NCBI GenBank assembly: GCA_003142095.1
Contig: PLON01000069.1
Span: 1-64,000, forward strand
Length of the DNA: 64,000 nucleotides
Direction: 5' to 3'
Origin: Acidimicrobiaceae bacterium
GTDB taxonomy: Bacteria > Actinomycetota > Acidimicrobiia > Acidimicrobiales > RAAP-2
The notes beneath the pieces were generated by a model. It worked only from the letters and a program-made list of their open reading frames with translations. It had not been told where the DNA came from and did not search any database. Position numbers and translations under genes: made by a program. This document shows positions 53,028 to 62,943 of the stretch, piece by piece; the first letter of the stretch is position 1, and each line of letters begins with the position of its first letter.

Positions 53028-53381
53028 TTACGCCCACCCGAGCTCTTCGAGTCGAGGGTCGCTGATGCCAAAGTGGTGCGCGATCTCGTGAATCACGGTC
53101 TTGCGAATCTGGGCCCTGACCTCATCTTCGTTGTTGCAGTACCGACAGATAGTTTTTTGGTACAGCGTGATCCGGTCGGGCAGAACACCGGCGTAACTCG
53201 TCCGTCCGCCGCGCTTGGTGAGCGGGATGCCCTGGTAGAGCCCGAAGAGCGAGCGACCGCGCGCCTCGTCCTCGACAACAATGGCGACGTTGTCGATCTC
53301 GTCCGAAAGCTCTTTGGGCAAGCTCGCAACTGCTTCCGACGCCAACTCTTCAAAACGCTCATTAGAGATCTCGAACACCAT
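53028..53381 (-). CDS. Small metallopeptidase (minimal zincin, PF06262-type)
   Basis: 117 aa. The HExxH zinc motif is intact in VIHEIAHHFGISD near the C-terminus, with the typical family tail RLEELGW. FGLYQGIPLTKR and PDRITLYQKTI fit the PF06262 family of minimal gluzincins. Substrate unknown. A 188-base gap separates it from hutI. Confidence 0.85.
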   Translation of the reverse strand: MVFEISNERFEELASEAVASLPKELSDEIDNVAIVVEDEARGRSLFGLYQGIPLTKRGGRTSYAGVLPDRITLYQKTICRYCNNEDEVRAQIRKTVIHEIAHHFGISDPRLEELGWA

Positions 53382-53569
53382 CGAAGCGTACCGGGATGGT
53401 CAGTTTCACGGATCTGGCAATACGTGAACGACATCCAGTCTCAGATCGCCGTCAGACGCTGACGCGATGCCACGATGATGACGGAGAGGGTGAGTCGCGC
53501 GACGCGCTTGCGAAGAAACGCTGCAAGGATCGTCATCACTTCACCCTACGGCTCGCTACTTGACAGAAC

Positions 53570-54733
53570 CTATCGGTTCGCGCAGTACGTCGACGCGACG
53601 AGTTGCGCCCCGGGACGGTACGCGAGGTGCGCGGCGCGAGGTGCGTCGAGAATGGCGAAGTCCGCGCACGCACCGACTCCCAGATGCCCGACGTCGTTTC
53701 GACGTAGCGCCAATGCCCCGCCTTTCGTGGCGGACCACAGCGCTTCGTCAACGGTCATTGCCATCTCGCGCACCGCGAGAGCTATGACGAAGGCCATGCT
53801 CGTTACGTAGGAGGACCCTGGGTTGCAGTCCGTCGCGAGGGCCACCGTCGCTGCAGCGTCCAGTAGTCGCCTCGCCGACGGGTACGGCGAGCGCGTCGAG
53901 AACTCCGCTCCCGGCAACAACGTCGCGACCGTGGCCGACGCCGACAGGAGATCGATGTCGCCGTCTTCGAGGTACGTGCAGTGGTCGACACTGGCGCAGT
54001 CAAGGTCGACGGCGAGGGCGATCGCCCCGCTGTGCGCCAATTGATTCGCGTGCAGTCGCGGGGTGAGGCCCTTCGTGCGCGCGCATTCGAGAATCGCGCG
54101 CGCCTCGTCGACGCTGAAGGCGCCGCGATCGCAGAACACGTCGGCCCACTTCGCGTGTGGCGCACACGCGTCGAGCATGGTCGTTGTCAGGAGCGCGATA
54201 TAGCCATCGCGATCAGAGGCGAACTCCGGGGGCACCACGTGCGCGCCGAGCCACGTTCGCTCGTGGCTGAACTCCCCCGCAACTTCGAGGGAGCGAACCT
54301 CACCGTCGGTCGTAAGTTCATAGCCGGATTTGATCTCTATAGTCGTGACGCCTCCCGCGCGAAGTTCGTTCACGCGCCGGCGCGCGCCGTCGCGCAACTG
54401 CTCGTCGGACGCCGCGCGCGTCGCGGCCACGGTGCGCGCAATGCCGCCACCGTCGTAGCGACGCCCCGCCATGCGCGCTTCAAACTCGTCGCTTCGATCA
54501 CCCGCGAAGACCAGGTGCGTGTGCGAATCGACGAAACCCGGGATGACCGCTGCACCACCGGCGTCAATCATCTCGTCGGCGTCGGGCGCTTCACCATTTC
54601 GTCCAACCCAGAGCACCTGCTCATCGTCAATGACGAAGGCGGCGTCGTGGATCCGTCCGAACATCGATTCGTCACCGAGGGTCGGGTCGTTCGTCGTGAG
54701 CTCGCCGACGTTGCAGATAACGCGTGTCGTCAC
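53570..54733 (-). CDS. hutI: Imidazolonepropionase
   Basis: 387 aa. Third step of histidine breakdown. Amidohydrolase fold with metal site DSHTHLVFAGDR, then HANQLAHSGA and VDHCTYL, and LATDCNPGSS. GTG 54733 overlaps the hutU stop by one base (TAGTG), so coupled. Last gene of hutGHUI. Confidence 0.93.
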   Translation of the reverse strand: MTTRVICNVGELTTNDPTLGDESMFGRIHDAAFVIDDEQVLWVGRNGEAPDADEMIDAGGAAVIPGFVDSHTHLVFAGDRSDEFEARMAGRRYDGGGIARTVAATRAASDEQLRDGARRRVNELRAGGVTTIEIKSGYELTTDGEVRSLEVAGEFSHERTWLGAHVVPPEFASDRDGYIALLTTTMLDACAPHAKWADVFCDRGAFSVDEARAILECARTKGLTPRLHANQLAHSGAIALAVDLDCASVDHCTYLEDGDIDLLSASATVATLLPGAEFSTRSPYPSARRLLDAAATVALATDCNPGSSYVTSMAFVIALAVREMAMTVDEALWSATKGGALALRRNDVGHLGVGACADFAILDAPRAAHLAYRPGAQLVASTYCANR

Positions 54734-56388
54734 TATCCCTCGCGCATCGGTATGCGCAGGCCGGTCGCCTCGGCCTTCTCTTCGGCGATGTCGTAGCCCG
54801 CGTCGACGTGGCGTAGTACCCCCGTCGCAGGGTCGTTGGTGAGCACGCGACGGAGTTTCTCGCCCGCGAGAGCCGTGCCGTCAGCGACGCAGACTTGGCC
54901 CGCGTGGATGGATCGGCCGATGCCGACGCCTCCGCCGTGGTGAATCGAGACCCACGTCGCCCCCGAAGCGGTATTGACGAGCGCGTTGAGCAGCGGCCAG
55001 TCGGCGATGGCGTCAGAGCCGTCGAGCATTGCCTCGGTTTCGCGATACGGCGACGCCACCGAGCCGCTGTCCAAGTGATCGCGACCAATAACGAGCGGCG
55101 CCTTCACCGCGCCGGACGCGACGAGGTCATTAAAGGCCACGCCGGCTTTGTCACGTTCTTCGTACCCGAGCCAGCAGATCCGCGCCGGGAGTCCCTGAAA
55201 GGCGACGCGGTCTTGAGCTTTCGTGATCCAGCGACGCAAGAGCTCGTTCTCGGGAAAGAGGTCGAGCACGGCCTGATCGGTCGCGGCGATGTCGGCCGGG
55301 TCGCCCGACAACGCAGCCCAGCGAAAGGGACCTTTCCCCTCGCAGAAGAGCGGTCGAATGTACGCGGGGACAAACCCCGGGTAGTCGAAGGCCCGCGCGT
55401 AGCCGCCCAGTTGCGCCTCGCTGCGCAGGGAGTTGCCGTAGTCAAAGACTTCGGCGCCCTCATCCATAAAGCCGACCATCGCTTCGACGTGACGCACAAT
55501 GGAGGCGCGTGCCCGGTCGGTGAACTCTTCGGGTTTCTTTTCCGCGTAATCGTGCCAGTCGTTGAGGTCGATGTCTTCGGGCAAGTAGCTCAGGGGATCG
55601 TGGGCCGACGTCTGGTCGGTCACGATGTCGACTTCGACGCCGCGACGAAGCAGCTCCGGCAAAATCGTCGCCGCGTTTCCGAGAAGTCCCACGCTCAGAG
55701 CCACGCGATTCTTCTTCGCCTCGAGCACGCGCGCGATCGCGTCGTCGAGGTCGCTCGTCCACTCGTCGAGGTAGCGCTGGTCGACCCGGCGTTGCAGGCG
55801 GGTCGGGTCGACATCCAGGCAGAGACAGACCCCGTCGTTCATGGTGACGGCGAGCGGTTGCGCGCCGCCCATGCCTCCGGCGCCACTGGTCAGCGTGAGC
55901 GTGCCCGCGAGCGTGCCGTGAAAACGCTTCGTCGCAACGGCGGCGAAGGTTTCGTAGGTGCCCTGCAAAATTCCCTGCGTTCCGATGTAAATCCACGAGC
56001 CCGCGGTCATCTGGCCGTACATGGTGAGACCGAGCGCTTCAAGGCGACGAAACTCGGGCCACGTCGCCCAGTCGGGCACCAGATTCGAGTTCGCAATCAA
56101 GACTCGCGGCGCCCACTCGTGGGTCTGCAGCACGCCGACCGGTCGACCGGACTGCACGAGCATCGTCTCGTCGGCCTTCAAGGTCGTGAGCGTGCGCACC
56201 AGCGCGTCGAAACTGCGCCAGTCGCGCGCGGCCTTGCCGGTACCGCCGTAGACGACGAGGTCGTCGGGACGTTCGGCGACGTCGGGGTCGAGGTTGTTCG
56301 ACAGCATGCGCAGCGCCGCCTCTTGAGGCCAACCGAGGGCGGTGAGCTCGGTTCCGCGTTTCGCTCGAACGAGGCGGGCACCTTCCAT
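54733..56388 (-). CDS. hutU: Urocanate hydratase
   Basis: 551 aa, family length. NAD+-dependent hydration of urocanate. [19 protein letters not shown] and [18 protein letters not shown] are conserved UROC-family blocks. Second step of the pathway, 12 bases after hutH. Confidence 0.95.
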   Translation of the reverse strand: MEGARLVRAKRGTELTALGWPQEAALRMLSNNLDPDVAERPDDLVVYGGTGKAARDWRSFDALVRTLTTLKADETMLVQSGRPVGVLQTHEWAPRVLIANSNLVPDWATWPEFRRLEALGLTMYGQMTAGSWIYIGTQGILQGTYETFAAVATKRFHGTLAGTLTLTSGAGGMGGAQPLAVTMNDGVCLCLDVDPTRLQRRVDQRYLDEWTSDLDDAIARVLEAKKNRVALSVGLLGNAATILPELLRRGVEVDIVTDQTSAHDPLSYLPEDIDLNDWHDYAEKKPEEFTDRARASIVRHVEAMVGFMDEGAEVFDYGNSLRSEAQLGGYARAFDYPGFVPAYIRPLFCEGKGPFRWAALSGDPADIAATDQAVLDLFPENELLRRWITKAQDRVAFQGLPARICWLGYEERDKAGVAFNDLVASGAVKAPLVIGRDHLDSGSVASPYRETEAMLDGSDAIADWPLLNALVNTASGATWVSIHHGGGVGIGRSIHAGQVCVADGTALAGEKLRRVLTNDPATGVLRHVDAGYDIAEEKAEATGLRIPMREG

Positions 56389-56400
56389 GACTTCTCCTTT

Positions 56401-57930
56401 TTATTGAAGGGGTACGAAGCGCGACGCTAATTCGAGCAGATCGCGCGACGCCACAAGATCACTGACGGCCGTGATTTCGGGTGACAGCCACCGGTCGTGG
56501 CCGGGACCTCCGGAAAGTGCGTTCACCCGTTTCGCCACGGCGACCGTGACGGGAGAGCCCGTCAGTGGCGCGCGTAGCGCCAGGGCGCGGGCACTGGCCA
56601 ACAGTTCGATGGCGAGCACGTCGCGAAATGCGTCGAGCGACTTGCGCAGCTTTCTCGCCGCGTGCCAACCCATGGAGACGTGGTCTTCTTGCATGCCCGA
56701 CGAGGGAATCGAGTCGACGCTCGCCGGCGACGCGAGCCGCTTCATCTCGGTCACGAGTCCCGCCTGCGCGTACTGAGCAATCATCAGCCCCGAGTCCACA
56801 CCGGCGTCCTCCGCGAGGAAGGGCGGCAGCCCGTAGCTGCGATTGACGTCGAGCAGTCGGTCCGTGCGGCGCTCGCTCATCGACGCGACGTCGGCGAGGG
56901 CGATGGCGAGAAAGTCGAGCGCGTAGCCAACAGGTGCGCCGTGGAAGTTGCCGTTGCTCGCGAGGGTTCCGTCAGTGAGGACGGACGGATTATCAATTGA
57001 CGCGGCGAGTTCGATGTTGGCCACCTGAGTGGCGTAGGTAAATGTGTCGCGCGCCGCGCCGTGGACTTGAGGCGCGCAACGCAGCGAGTACGCGTCTTGA
57101 ACCTGGCTGAAATCCTCGCTGTGCGCGCCGACGATCGGCGAGTCCGCCAAGAGGTTGGTGAGATTTTGGGCGCTGGCGAGTTGGCCCGGATGCGGTCGCA
57201 GCTGGTGGATTTCACTTTGAAACACTTGGTCGGTGCCGAGCAGAGCCTGAATGGAGAGCGACGCCGCGAGGTCCATCTGTTGCATCAGAGCCAGACCATC
57301 GTCGAGGGCGAGGATCAACATGCCGAGCATGCCGTCGGTCCCGTTGATGAGCGCGAGGCCCTCTTTTTCGGCGAGCTCGACGGGCTCGAGTCCCGCGTCG
57401 GTCAGCGCGTCGATCGCGCGGCGTCGCGCGCCGCCCGCGTCGCGCACGTCACCTTCACCCATCAGCGCGAGCGCCACGTGAGCGAGCGGAGCGAGGTCGC
57501 CCGAACAACCGAGCGAACCGAATTCGTGCACGATTGGCGTGATGTTGGCGTTGATCAACGCGGCGTACGCCTCAGCCGTCGCGGGGCGCACTCCCGAGAC
57601 TCCACTGCACAGATTGGTCAGACGCGAGACCATCATTGCGCGCACGACCTCAGCTTCGACTTCGGGCCCGACGCCCGCGGCGTGCGAACGAATCAACGAA
57701 CGCTGAAGATCGCGACGACGCTCGGGCGAAATCGACGTCGTCGCTAGGGAACCAAAGCCCGTCGATAGTCCGTAGATCGCCTCGCCGCTGTTTACGAGGG
57801 CGTCAATGGCGTCGCGTTGGCGACTGAGTCGCTCCAGCACGTCGGGGCTAAGTGAGAGTTGCTCGAAGTGACGCGCGACGGCCACGAGCTGATCTCTCGT
57901 GAGAGGTTCTAATCCAACGACGACCGTCAC
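56401..57930 (-). CDS. hutH: Histidine ammonia-lyase
   Basis: 509 aa. Makes urocanate and ammonia. The MIO prosthetic group forms from residues 142-144, here Cys-Ser-Gly (GCSGDLAPLAH) instead of Ala-Ser-Gly; Ser143 is kept. I believe CSG occurs in other actinobacterial HALs. YGLSTGFGSLA and SSGMQEDHVSMG are further family motifs. Overlaps hutG by four bases. Confidence 0.93.
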   Translation of the reverse strand: MTVVVGLEPLTRDQLVAVARHFEQLSLSPDVLERLSRQRDAIDALVNSGEAIYGLSTGFGSLATTSISPERRRDLQRSLIRSHAAGVGPEVEAEVVRAMMVSRLTNLCSGVSGVRPATAEAYAALINANITPIVHEFGSLGCSGDLAPLAHVALALMGEGDVRDAGGARRRAIDALTDAGLEPVELAEKEGLALINGTDGMLGMLILALDDGLALMQQMDLAASLSIQALLGTDQVFQSEIHQLRPHPGQLASAQNLTNLLADSPIVGAHSEDFSQVQDAYSLRCAPQVHGAARDTFTYATQVANIELAASIDNPSVLTDGTLASNGNFHGAPVGYALDFLAIALADVASMSERRTDRLLDVNRSYGLPPFLAEDAGVDSGLMIAQYAQAGLVTEMKRLASPASVDSIPSSGMQEDHVSMGWHAARKLRKSLDAFRDVLAIELLASARALALRAPLTGSPVTVAVAKRVNALSGGPGHDRWLSPEITAVSDLVASRDLLELASRFVPLQ

Positions 57931-58820
57931 GACGATCTCCTTTGTACGCCCGCGAGCGCCTCGAGTACTAGTAGTGCCGCCAAGCGCACGGTGCGCCCGT
58001 CGGGAGTGTCGCGTTCCACATCAACCTCGGTGAAGTCAATGGCGACAACGTCCTTCGAGGTCGCGAGTGCGCGCACGAAACGGCGAATCTCGTCGGCGCG
58101 CAGTCCCCCCGGCGCGGCCGCCGGGCAGCCCGGTACGACGGAGCGATCCGCGACGTCGAGGTCGATATCGACGTAGACCTTTCGCCCACCTTGGCGGGCC
58201 ACGTCGAGTGCCCGCCGCGCAATGACGGCCGCGTCTTCGCGGTTAAATGCGTCGCGATCAATGATGCGACAACCCGCCACCTGCGAATCGCGAGCGTAGG
58301 CCGGTGAGTTGGCGTAGTCGCCGAGTCCGACTTGAACGACGTGACGACCGTCGAGCCCCTCATCCAGCAATTGGCGAACTGGTGAACCGTTCGAGCGCCC
58401 GTCGCGCATGTCGAGGTGGGCGTCGAGAGTGATCAGTCCAAACTCCTGAGTTCGCTCCTTCATGAGGGCACTCAGCGCGTGCCACGTGGCGGCGTTGTCG
58501 CCACCCAATATCATCGTGAGGGGCTGTTCTATCGCGGCCAGTGCGTCGGCGACGCGCTCGTGGCCACCCTCTCCGTCGGGATCGTCGACGTCACCGTGGT
58601 CGACGATGGCCACGTACTCGCCGAGGTCCACGCGACTCGACCACGACCACGTCGAATAGAGATCGAGCGCCGCGCGAACGGCCGCGGGCGTGCTCGTCGC
58701 CGAGCGCGGCGAGACCGACGTCTCAAAGGTCGAGACGCCGAGTAGGCCAACGTTGCGACGGGCGTTGATGGGGCAATCGAAGACCAGCGTGGCCGCCGAA
58801 CGCCATTTCGAATCGTTCAC
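57927..58820 (-). CDS. hutG: Formimidoylglutamase, arginase family
   Basis: 297 aa from GTG 58820 (AAGGTGAG upstream; the frame opens 33 bases earlier). Mn site: the first ligand motif reads GGDNAAT, with Asn in place of the usual His; LDAHLDM is normal and DIDLDVADRS is the third. Would split formiminoglutamate to glutamate and formamide. The formiminotransferase at 35182 offers a second route. Confidence 0.85.
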   Translation of the reverse strand: MNDSKWRSAATLVFDCPINARRNVGLLGVSTFETSVSPRSATSTPAAVRAALDLYSTWSWSSRVDLGEYVAIVDHGDVDDPDGEGGHERVADALAAIEQPLTMILGGDNAATWHALSALMKERTQEFGLITLDAHLDMRDGRSNGSPVRQLLDEGLDGRHVVQVGLGDYANSPAYARDSQVAGCRIIDRDAFNREDAAVIARRALDVARQGGRKVYVDIDLDVADRSVVPGCPAAAPGGLRADEIRRFVRALATSKDVVAIDFTEVDVERDTPDGRTVRLAALLVLEALAGVQRRSS

Positions 58821-58893
58821 GACACTCACCTTGCCATAGTAGGCAACGACCACGGCGGAACCGGGAGGATACCCGGCCCCGACGTCGTTGTCG

Positions 58894-60435
58894 TTAGCGT
58901 TCGACTGTCCTCACGCCGCTTTCGCGGGGCGTCTCGGACTCTTCATCGATGAACGTCGGCAAGGGCACCGCCGTCAGTTCGTGCTCCTCGTCCGCGTGGT
59001 AGGCGGGCGTCGGGGTCGCGATGTACTCGCCTTCCACCGAACGTGAAACGACGTTCGGTGTCTTGCGTTTGCCACCGCGCTTAATTCCCTGCAGTTCCAG
59101 ACAGATCTTGTAGGTCAGGGGATACGCGATGAGCGGCGAGACGATCACTAAGACGCGCATCGCCCACACCACCGTTTGCAGCGAGACGTGGAAGAAGTTC
59201 GCAATGACGTCGGTGGAACTCGCGATGAAGAGCATCGCGAGCAGCGCCAACACCGAAGCGCCAATCGCCGTGCGCTTCGGACGATCCCTCGGTCGGTCGA
59301 GCAGGTTGTGCATTTCGTTGTCGCCAGTGAATTTTCGTTCGATCAGCGGCCAGGCGTAGGCGACGTTGAACAAGATGCCCGGAAAGAGCACGGCCGGAAT
59401 GAAGATCTCGAGGGGCCACGTATGACCGAAACCAGTGAACTCCCACGACGGGAAGATGCGCAACGCTCCGTCCAAGAAGCCCATGTACCAGTCCGGTTGC
59501 ACCGCGTAGGAAATGCGCGACGCTTGATACTGGCCGAACTGCCAGATCGGGTTGATCTGCGCGAACGACGCGAGCAGTGCCGTCACGCCGCCCACGATGA
59601 AGAGGAAGCCGGTCGTCTTCGCGATGAAGACGGGGAACATGGGTGATCCGACGACGTTCTTTTCCGTCTTGCCCTTGCCCGGGAACTGCGTGTGCTTTTG
59701 GCGCACGAGCAAGAAGAGGTGCGCCCCCACGAGTCCGAGAATGATCAAGGGCACGATCAAGACGTGCAGGATAAAGAATCTCGGGATCGTCGCCGTGCCC
59801 GGGAAGTTGCCGCCGAAGACCCAGAACGCGAGATAACTTCCGACGAAGGGAATCGACAACACGATCGAGTACGTAATGCGAATACCCGTACCCGAGACGA
59901 GGTCGTCGGGCAACGAGTAGCCGAGGAAGCCGTTCGCGATCGCGAGGATCAACAGCGTGAGACCGACCGTCCAGTTGAGTTCGCGGGGCTTGCGGAACGC
60001 ACCGGTGAAGAAGACGCGCGCCATGTGCACCACGAGTGATCCAACAAAGATGTCGCAGGCCCAGTGGTGCATCTGACGCATCAAGAGTCCACCGCGCACC
60101 TTGAATGAGATGTTCACCGTTGACTCGAAGGCCTGGGTGACGCGCTGACCGTCGAGGGGCAGATAGGAACCGTGATAGATGACGACGGCGGAACTCGGCA
60201 CGAAGTAGAAAGTGAGAAAGACGCCGGTGACGAGCAGAATCACGAACGAGTACAACGCGATCTCACCGAGCATGAAGGACCAGTGATCGGGGAAGATCTT
60301 GTCCATGAAAGTGCGCCCGCCCTTAGCGACGCCTAACCGATCGTCGAGCTCGTCGAGCGCCTTGCCGATCTTGCCGTAGCGACCTTCGGCGCGCTTCCTC
60401 GCGCGAGGGTTGGTGGGTATTGTCGCGTCACTCAT
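58894..60435 (-). CDS. qcrB: Cytochrome bc complex cytochrome b subunit
   Basis: 513 aa, eight or nine helices. Heme-ligand His pairs in MRQMHHWACDIF/GSLVVHMARVF and FFILHVLIVPL/GLVGAHLFLLV; Qo-site PDWYMGF in place of PEWY. A long C-terminal tail is cytoplasmic. It overlaps qcrA by four bases (ATGA). Confidence 0.95.
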   Translation of the reverse strand: MSDATIPTNPRARKRAEGRYGKIGKALDELDDRLGVAKGGRTFMDKIFPDHWSFMLGEIALYSFVILLVTGVFLTFYFVPSSAVVIYHGSYLPLDGQRVTQAFESTVNISFKVRGGLLMRQMHHWACDIFVGSLVVHMARVFFTGAFRKPRELNWTVGLTLLILAIANGFLGYSLPDDLVSGTGIRITYSIVLSIPFVGSYLAFWVFGGNFPGTATIPRFFILHVLIVPLIILGLVGAHLFLLVRQKHTQFPGKGKTEKNVVGSPMFPVFIAKTTGFLFIVGGVTALLASFAQINPIWQFGQYQASRISYAVQPDWYMGFLDGALRIFPSWEFTGFGHTWPLEIFIPAVLFPGILFNVAYAWPLIERKFTGDNEMHNLLDRPRDRPKRTAIGASVLALLAMLFIASSTDVIANFFHVSLQTVVWAMRVLVIVSPLIAYPLTYKICLELQGIKRGGKRKTPNVVSRSVEGEYIATPTPAYHADEEHELTAVPLPTFIDEESETPRESGVRTVER

Positions 60436-61388
60436 GCGGTCCTGCGCTCCCAGAAGCCGGGCCCGACGGGCTGGTCGTAGTCGTCCTGCGCACGTATGTA
60501 GCCGCTCGAGTCAATGTAGAGCGGCAGCTGCGGCAAGGGCCGCGGCGCCGGACCGAACTGCGGGATGGCGCCGTTAGTGACGTTGAACATCGACTGGTGA
60601 CAGGGGCAGACCAAGAGCTGGAGCTGCTGTTCGTAGAGTCCGATAGGACAACCGAGGTGCGTGCAGAGCTTTGAGTACGCGAGATACCCTTTGGGCCCCC
60701 AGGTCTCGCGTCCTTTTTGAGTCACGAAGTTTTCGTTCGAGATGCGGACGAGAACCGTCTGATCAACGGCCTGACCCCGGTCGGTGTTTTCGGTGCCCTC
60801 GGGGAAGACCGTGACGATCGAGCCAATGGCGAGGTCGCCCACGCTGACGCGACGACCGGTGGAGTCGACGGCGTAGGTGCCCTTGCGCCAGTCGGTGTAA
60901 AAGAGGGTCCCCTTCGGAAGTGGGCCGAGGCTCCGCAGCAGGGGGAAGAGAGCCACGAGGCTAAAGACGCCGAGTCCTCCCCCGAGGAGACCGGCGAGCA
61001 GCTTGCGACGCTTGACGACTCCGCCGCCGCGTTCGACGATGGCCGCCGCGAACGCGTCGCGCTCATCGGACGAACCCGCGAGGTCGTGGCGTTCTTCGAC
61101 AAACGGTCCGCGCGGCATGAGGTACTTGCCCCACGCGACCAGTCCGACGCCAAAGAAGAACAGACCGAAGCCCATCGTCGCGCCGAGAATGTACGGCTTC
61201 GCGTTAACGACGTAGGCGGCACCGAAGCCGGCCATCAGCAGCAGCCCCAACACGAACGTCGTCGCGATGACGCCCTCTACGGTCTGAGGGTTCTTCGCCG
61301 CGGGCTGAAGGTGCGGGTCATCGGCGCTGAGTCCCGTAATCGCGACGGGAGTGCGATGGTCGTCGAACTCGGGTGTTGCGTCGCTCAC
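60432..61388 (-). CDS. qcrA: Rieske iron-sulfur subunit
   Basis: 318 aa with several N-terminal membrane helices (two after a cytoplasmic head, one near 135-160), as in the actinobacterial QcrA. The [2Fe-2S] ligands are in CTHLGC and CPCHQSMF. GTG start overlaps the qcrC stop by four bases. Confidence 0.95.
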   Translation of the reverse strand: MSDATPEFDDHRTPVAITGLSADDPHLQPAAKNPQTVEGVIATTFVLGLLLMAGFGAAYVVNAKPYILGATMGFGLFFFGVGLVAWGKYLMPRGPFVEERHDLAGSSDERDAFAAAIVERGGGVVKRRKLLAGLLGGGLGVFSLVALFPLLRSLGPLPKGTLFYTDWRKGTYAVDSTGRRVSVGDLAIGSIVTVFPEGTENTDRGQAVDQTVLVRISNENFVTQKGRETWGPKGYLAYSKLCTHLGCPIGLYEQQLQLLVCPCHQSMFNVTNGAIPQFGPAPRPLPQLPLYIDSSGYIRAQDDYDQPVGPGFWERRTA

Positions 61389-62290
61389 GAGCGATCTCCA
61401 ATCCAGTAACAGATCAGTACCAAGAAACCGACACCGAGTAGAAGACCGACGAAGCCCTCTGCGACGGGACCGAGTCCACCGAGTCCGAAGCCGCCCGGGT
61501 TCTCGGGGTGTTGAATCTCGGTCGTGACGTACTTAACAATGTCGTCGACTTGTTGGTCACTGAGGTTGCCGGTGAAGCGCGGCATGTTGCCCGGACCGGT
61601 GCGGATCGCTTCGACGACCTGGAAAGCCGGAATGTGGCGCAGCGACGGTGCGAAGGTGCTGTACGCGAGCGCGTCGCCGTCACCTTCGATGGTGTGACAG
61701 GCCGCGCAGTTGAGGGCGAAGAGTGCGGCGCCCGACGCCTCGTTTGCCCGGTTGAGGTGCGGCGTTGGAATATCGGGGTAACCGGGTGAGGGTGAGAGTG
61801 AGTTCACCCACGCGGCGACTGCTTCGGCCTGGGCGGGGGTAAGGGCGGGCTGGCGACGCGAAGCCTCGACGGCGGCCGTGTCCTTGTCGGGCATGCGGCC
61901 CGAGTCAACCCAGAAGTCGATCGTCGCTGGTCCGAGTCCCACAAGGTCCGGATACGCACCCGCGGCGCCCGACGCCGGAAAGCCGTTCGCCTGAGCGCCG
62001 TGGCACGAGGCGCAGTTCTCCATAAAGAGGGCCTGGCCCAGTTTGTCGAGCTTGCTCGGCGGCGACGTGTAGGTGATGTACTTGTTGCCGTATTTGATGA
62101 CAACACCACTGCTGTTTTTCACCACAATGCTCGAGTTTGGTGTGCCCGCGTTCTTACGCGTGGTCTGCGAAGGGTTGTAGTTACTGGCGTTGGCCGGACC
62201 CATAAAAAGCACGACCGGGCCCGCCGCGAAGAGGCCGATCGCAGCCAATAACACCGCGCGCCTCAGGAATGTACTCGTCACGCCCTCCAC
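61385..62290 (-). CDS. qcrC: Diheme cytochrome c subunit
   Basis: 301 aa. An N-terminal signal-anchor, two c-heme motifs (CASCH and CAACH) and a C-terminal helix (GFVGLLLGVGFLVLICYWIG). Diheme QcrC replaces a soluble cytochrome c in the actinobacterial bcc-aa3 supercomplex. Start at GTG 62290, next to the ctaE stop. Confidence 0.95.
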   Translation of the reverse strand: MEGVTSTFLRRAVLLAAIGLFAAGPVVLFMGPANASNYNPSQTTRKNAGTPNSSIVVKNSSGVVIKYGNKYITYTSPPSKLDKLGQALFMENCASCHGAQANGFPASGAAGAYPDLVGLGPATIDFWVDSGRMPDKDTAAVEASRRQPALTPAQAEAVAAWVNSLSPSPGYPDIPTPHLNRANEASGAALFALNCAACHTIEGDGDALAYSTFAPSLRHIPAFQVVEAIRTGPGNMPRFTGNLSDQQVDDIVKYVTTEIQHPENPGGFGLGGLGPVAEGFVGLLLGVGFLVLICYWIGDRS

Positions 62291-62887
62291 CTACTTCAAC
62301 AAAAAGAGGGCCGAGTACAGCCCGATCCAGACGACGTCGACGAAGTGCCAGTAGTAACTCACGCCCTGGAAGGTTGCGAGCTCACCGGGGTCACCTTCAC
62401 GACCGCGCATACGAAACAAGAGAAAGGACATGGCGACAAGTCCGAGGAACACGTGTAGTCCGTGCAGACCGGTCGTAATAAAGAAGATGGAGCCGTACGA
62501 GTTGGTATACCAACGCGTCGCGATGTGCGTCCACTCGTACGCCTGGTTGGACACGAAGAGCGCCCCCATGATGATGGTCGCGATCACCCAGTTTCGCGCG
62601 GCGCCGCGACGTCGGTGCTCAATCAGCCACACCGCTCGTTGCATCGTGAACGACGACGCGACAAGGATGATCGTGAAGATCCCCGACTGCAACACGTCGA
62701 GGTGCGTACCCTTGGGCGGCCACGAGGCCAGGTGCGCGCGGATAGTAAACAGGGCGGCGAAGAGTCCCGAGAAGAACATCAGCTCTGAACCGAGCCAAAT
62801 CATCACGCCAATGGCCAGCATTGGCGGTCGATCGTGGACGATCTTCTCTTGCTTCGCCAGGCTATTGGGGGAAACTGCCTGACTCAC
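62291..62887 (-). CDS. ctaE: Cytochrome c oxidase subunit III
   Basis: 198 aa, five helices. LGSELMFFSGLFAALFTIR and GLHGLHVFLGLVAM, and the final SYYWHFVDVVWIGLYSALFL are subunit III signatures. First gene of ctaE-qcrCAB. CtaC/D/F are not in this window. Confidence 0.95.
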   Translation of the reverse strand: MSQAVSPNSLAKQEKIVHDRPPMLAIGVMIWLGSELMFFSGLFAALFTIRAHLASWPPKGTHLDVLQSGIFTIILVASSFTMQRAVWLIEHRRRGAARNWVIATIIMGALFVSNQAYEWTHIATRWYTNSYGSIFFITTGLHGLHVFLGLVAMSFLLFRMRGREGDPGELATFQGVSYYWHFVDVVWIGLYSALFLLK

Positions 62888-62943
62888 GCCTACATTTCTA
62901 GTAGAAATCGCGACCCCACTTTGTCGAATCGCGCCATTGGGGC

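Noticed and set aside
54895-56430. 511-aa open frame on the plus strand opposite hutU
   Set aside because: Lies wholly antisense to urocanate hydratase; long open antisense frames are common in GC-rich genes and the translation has no family resemblance.
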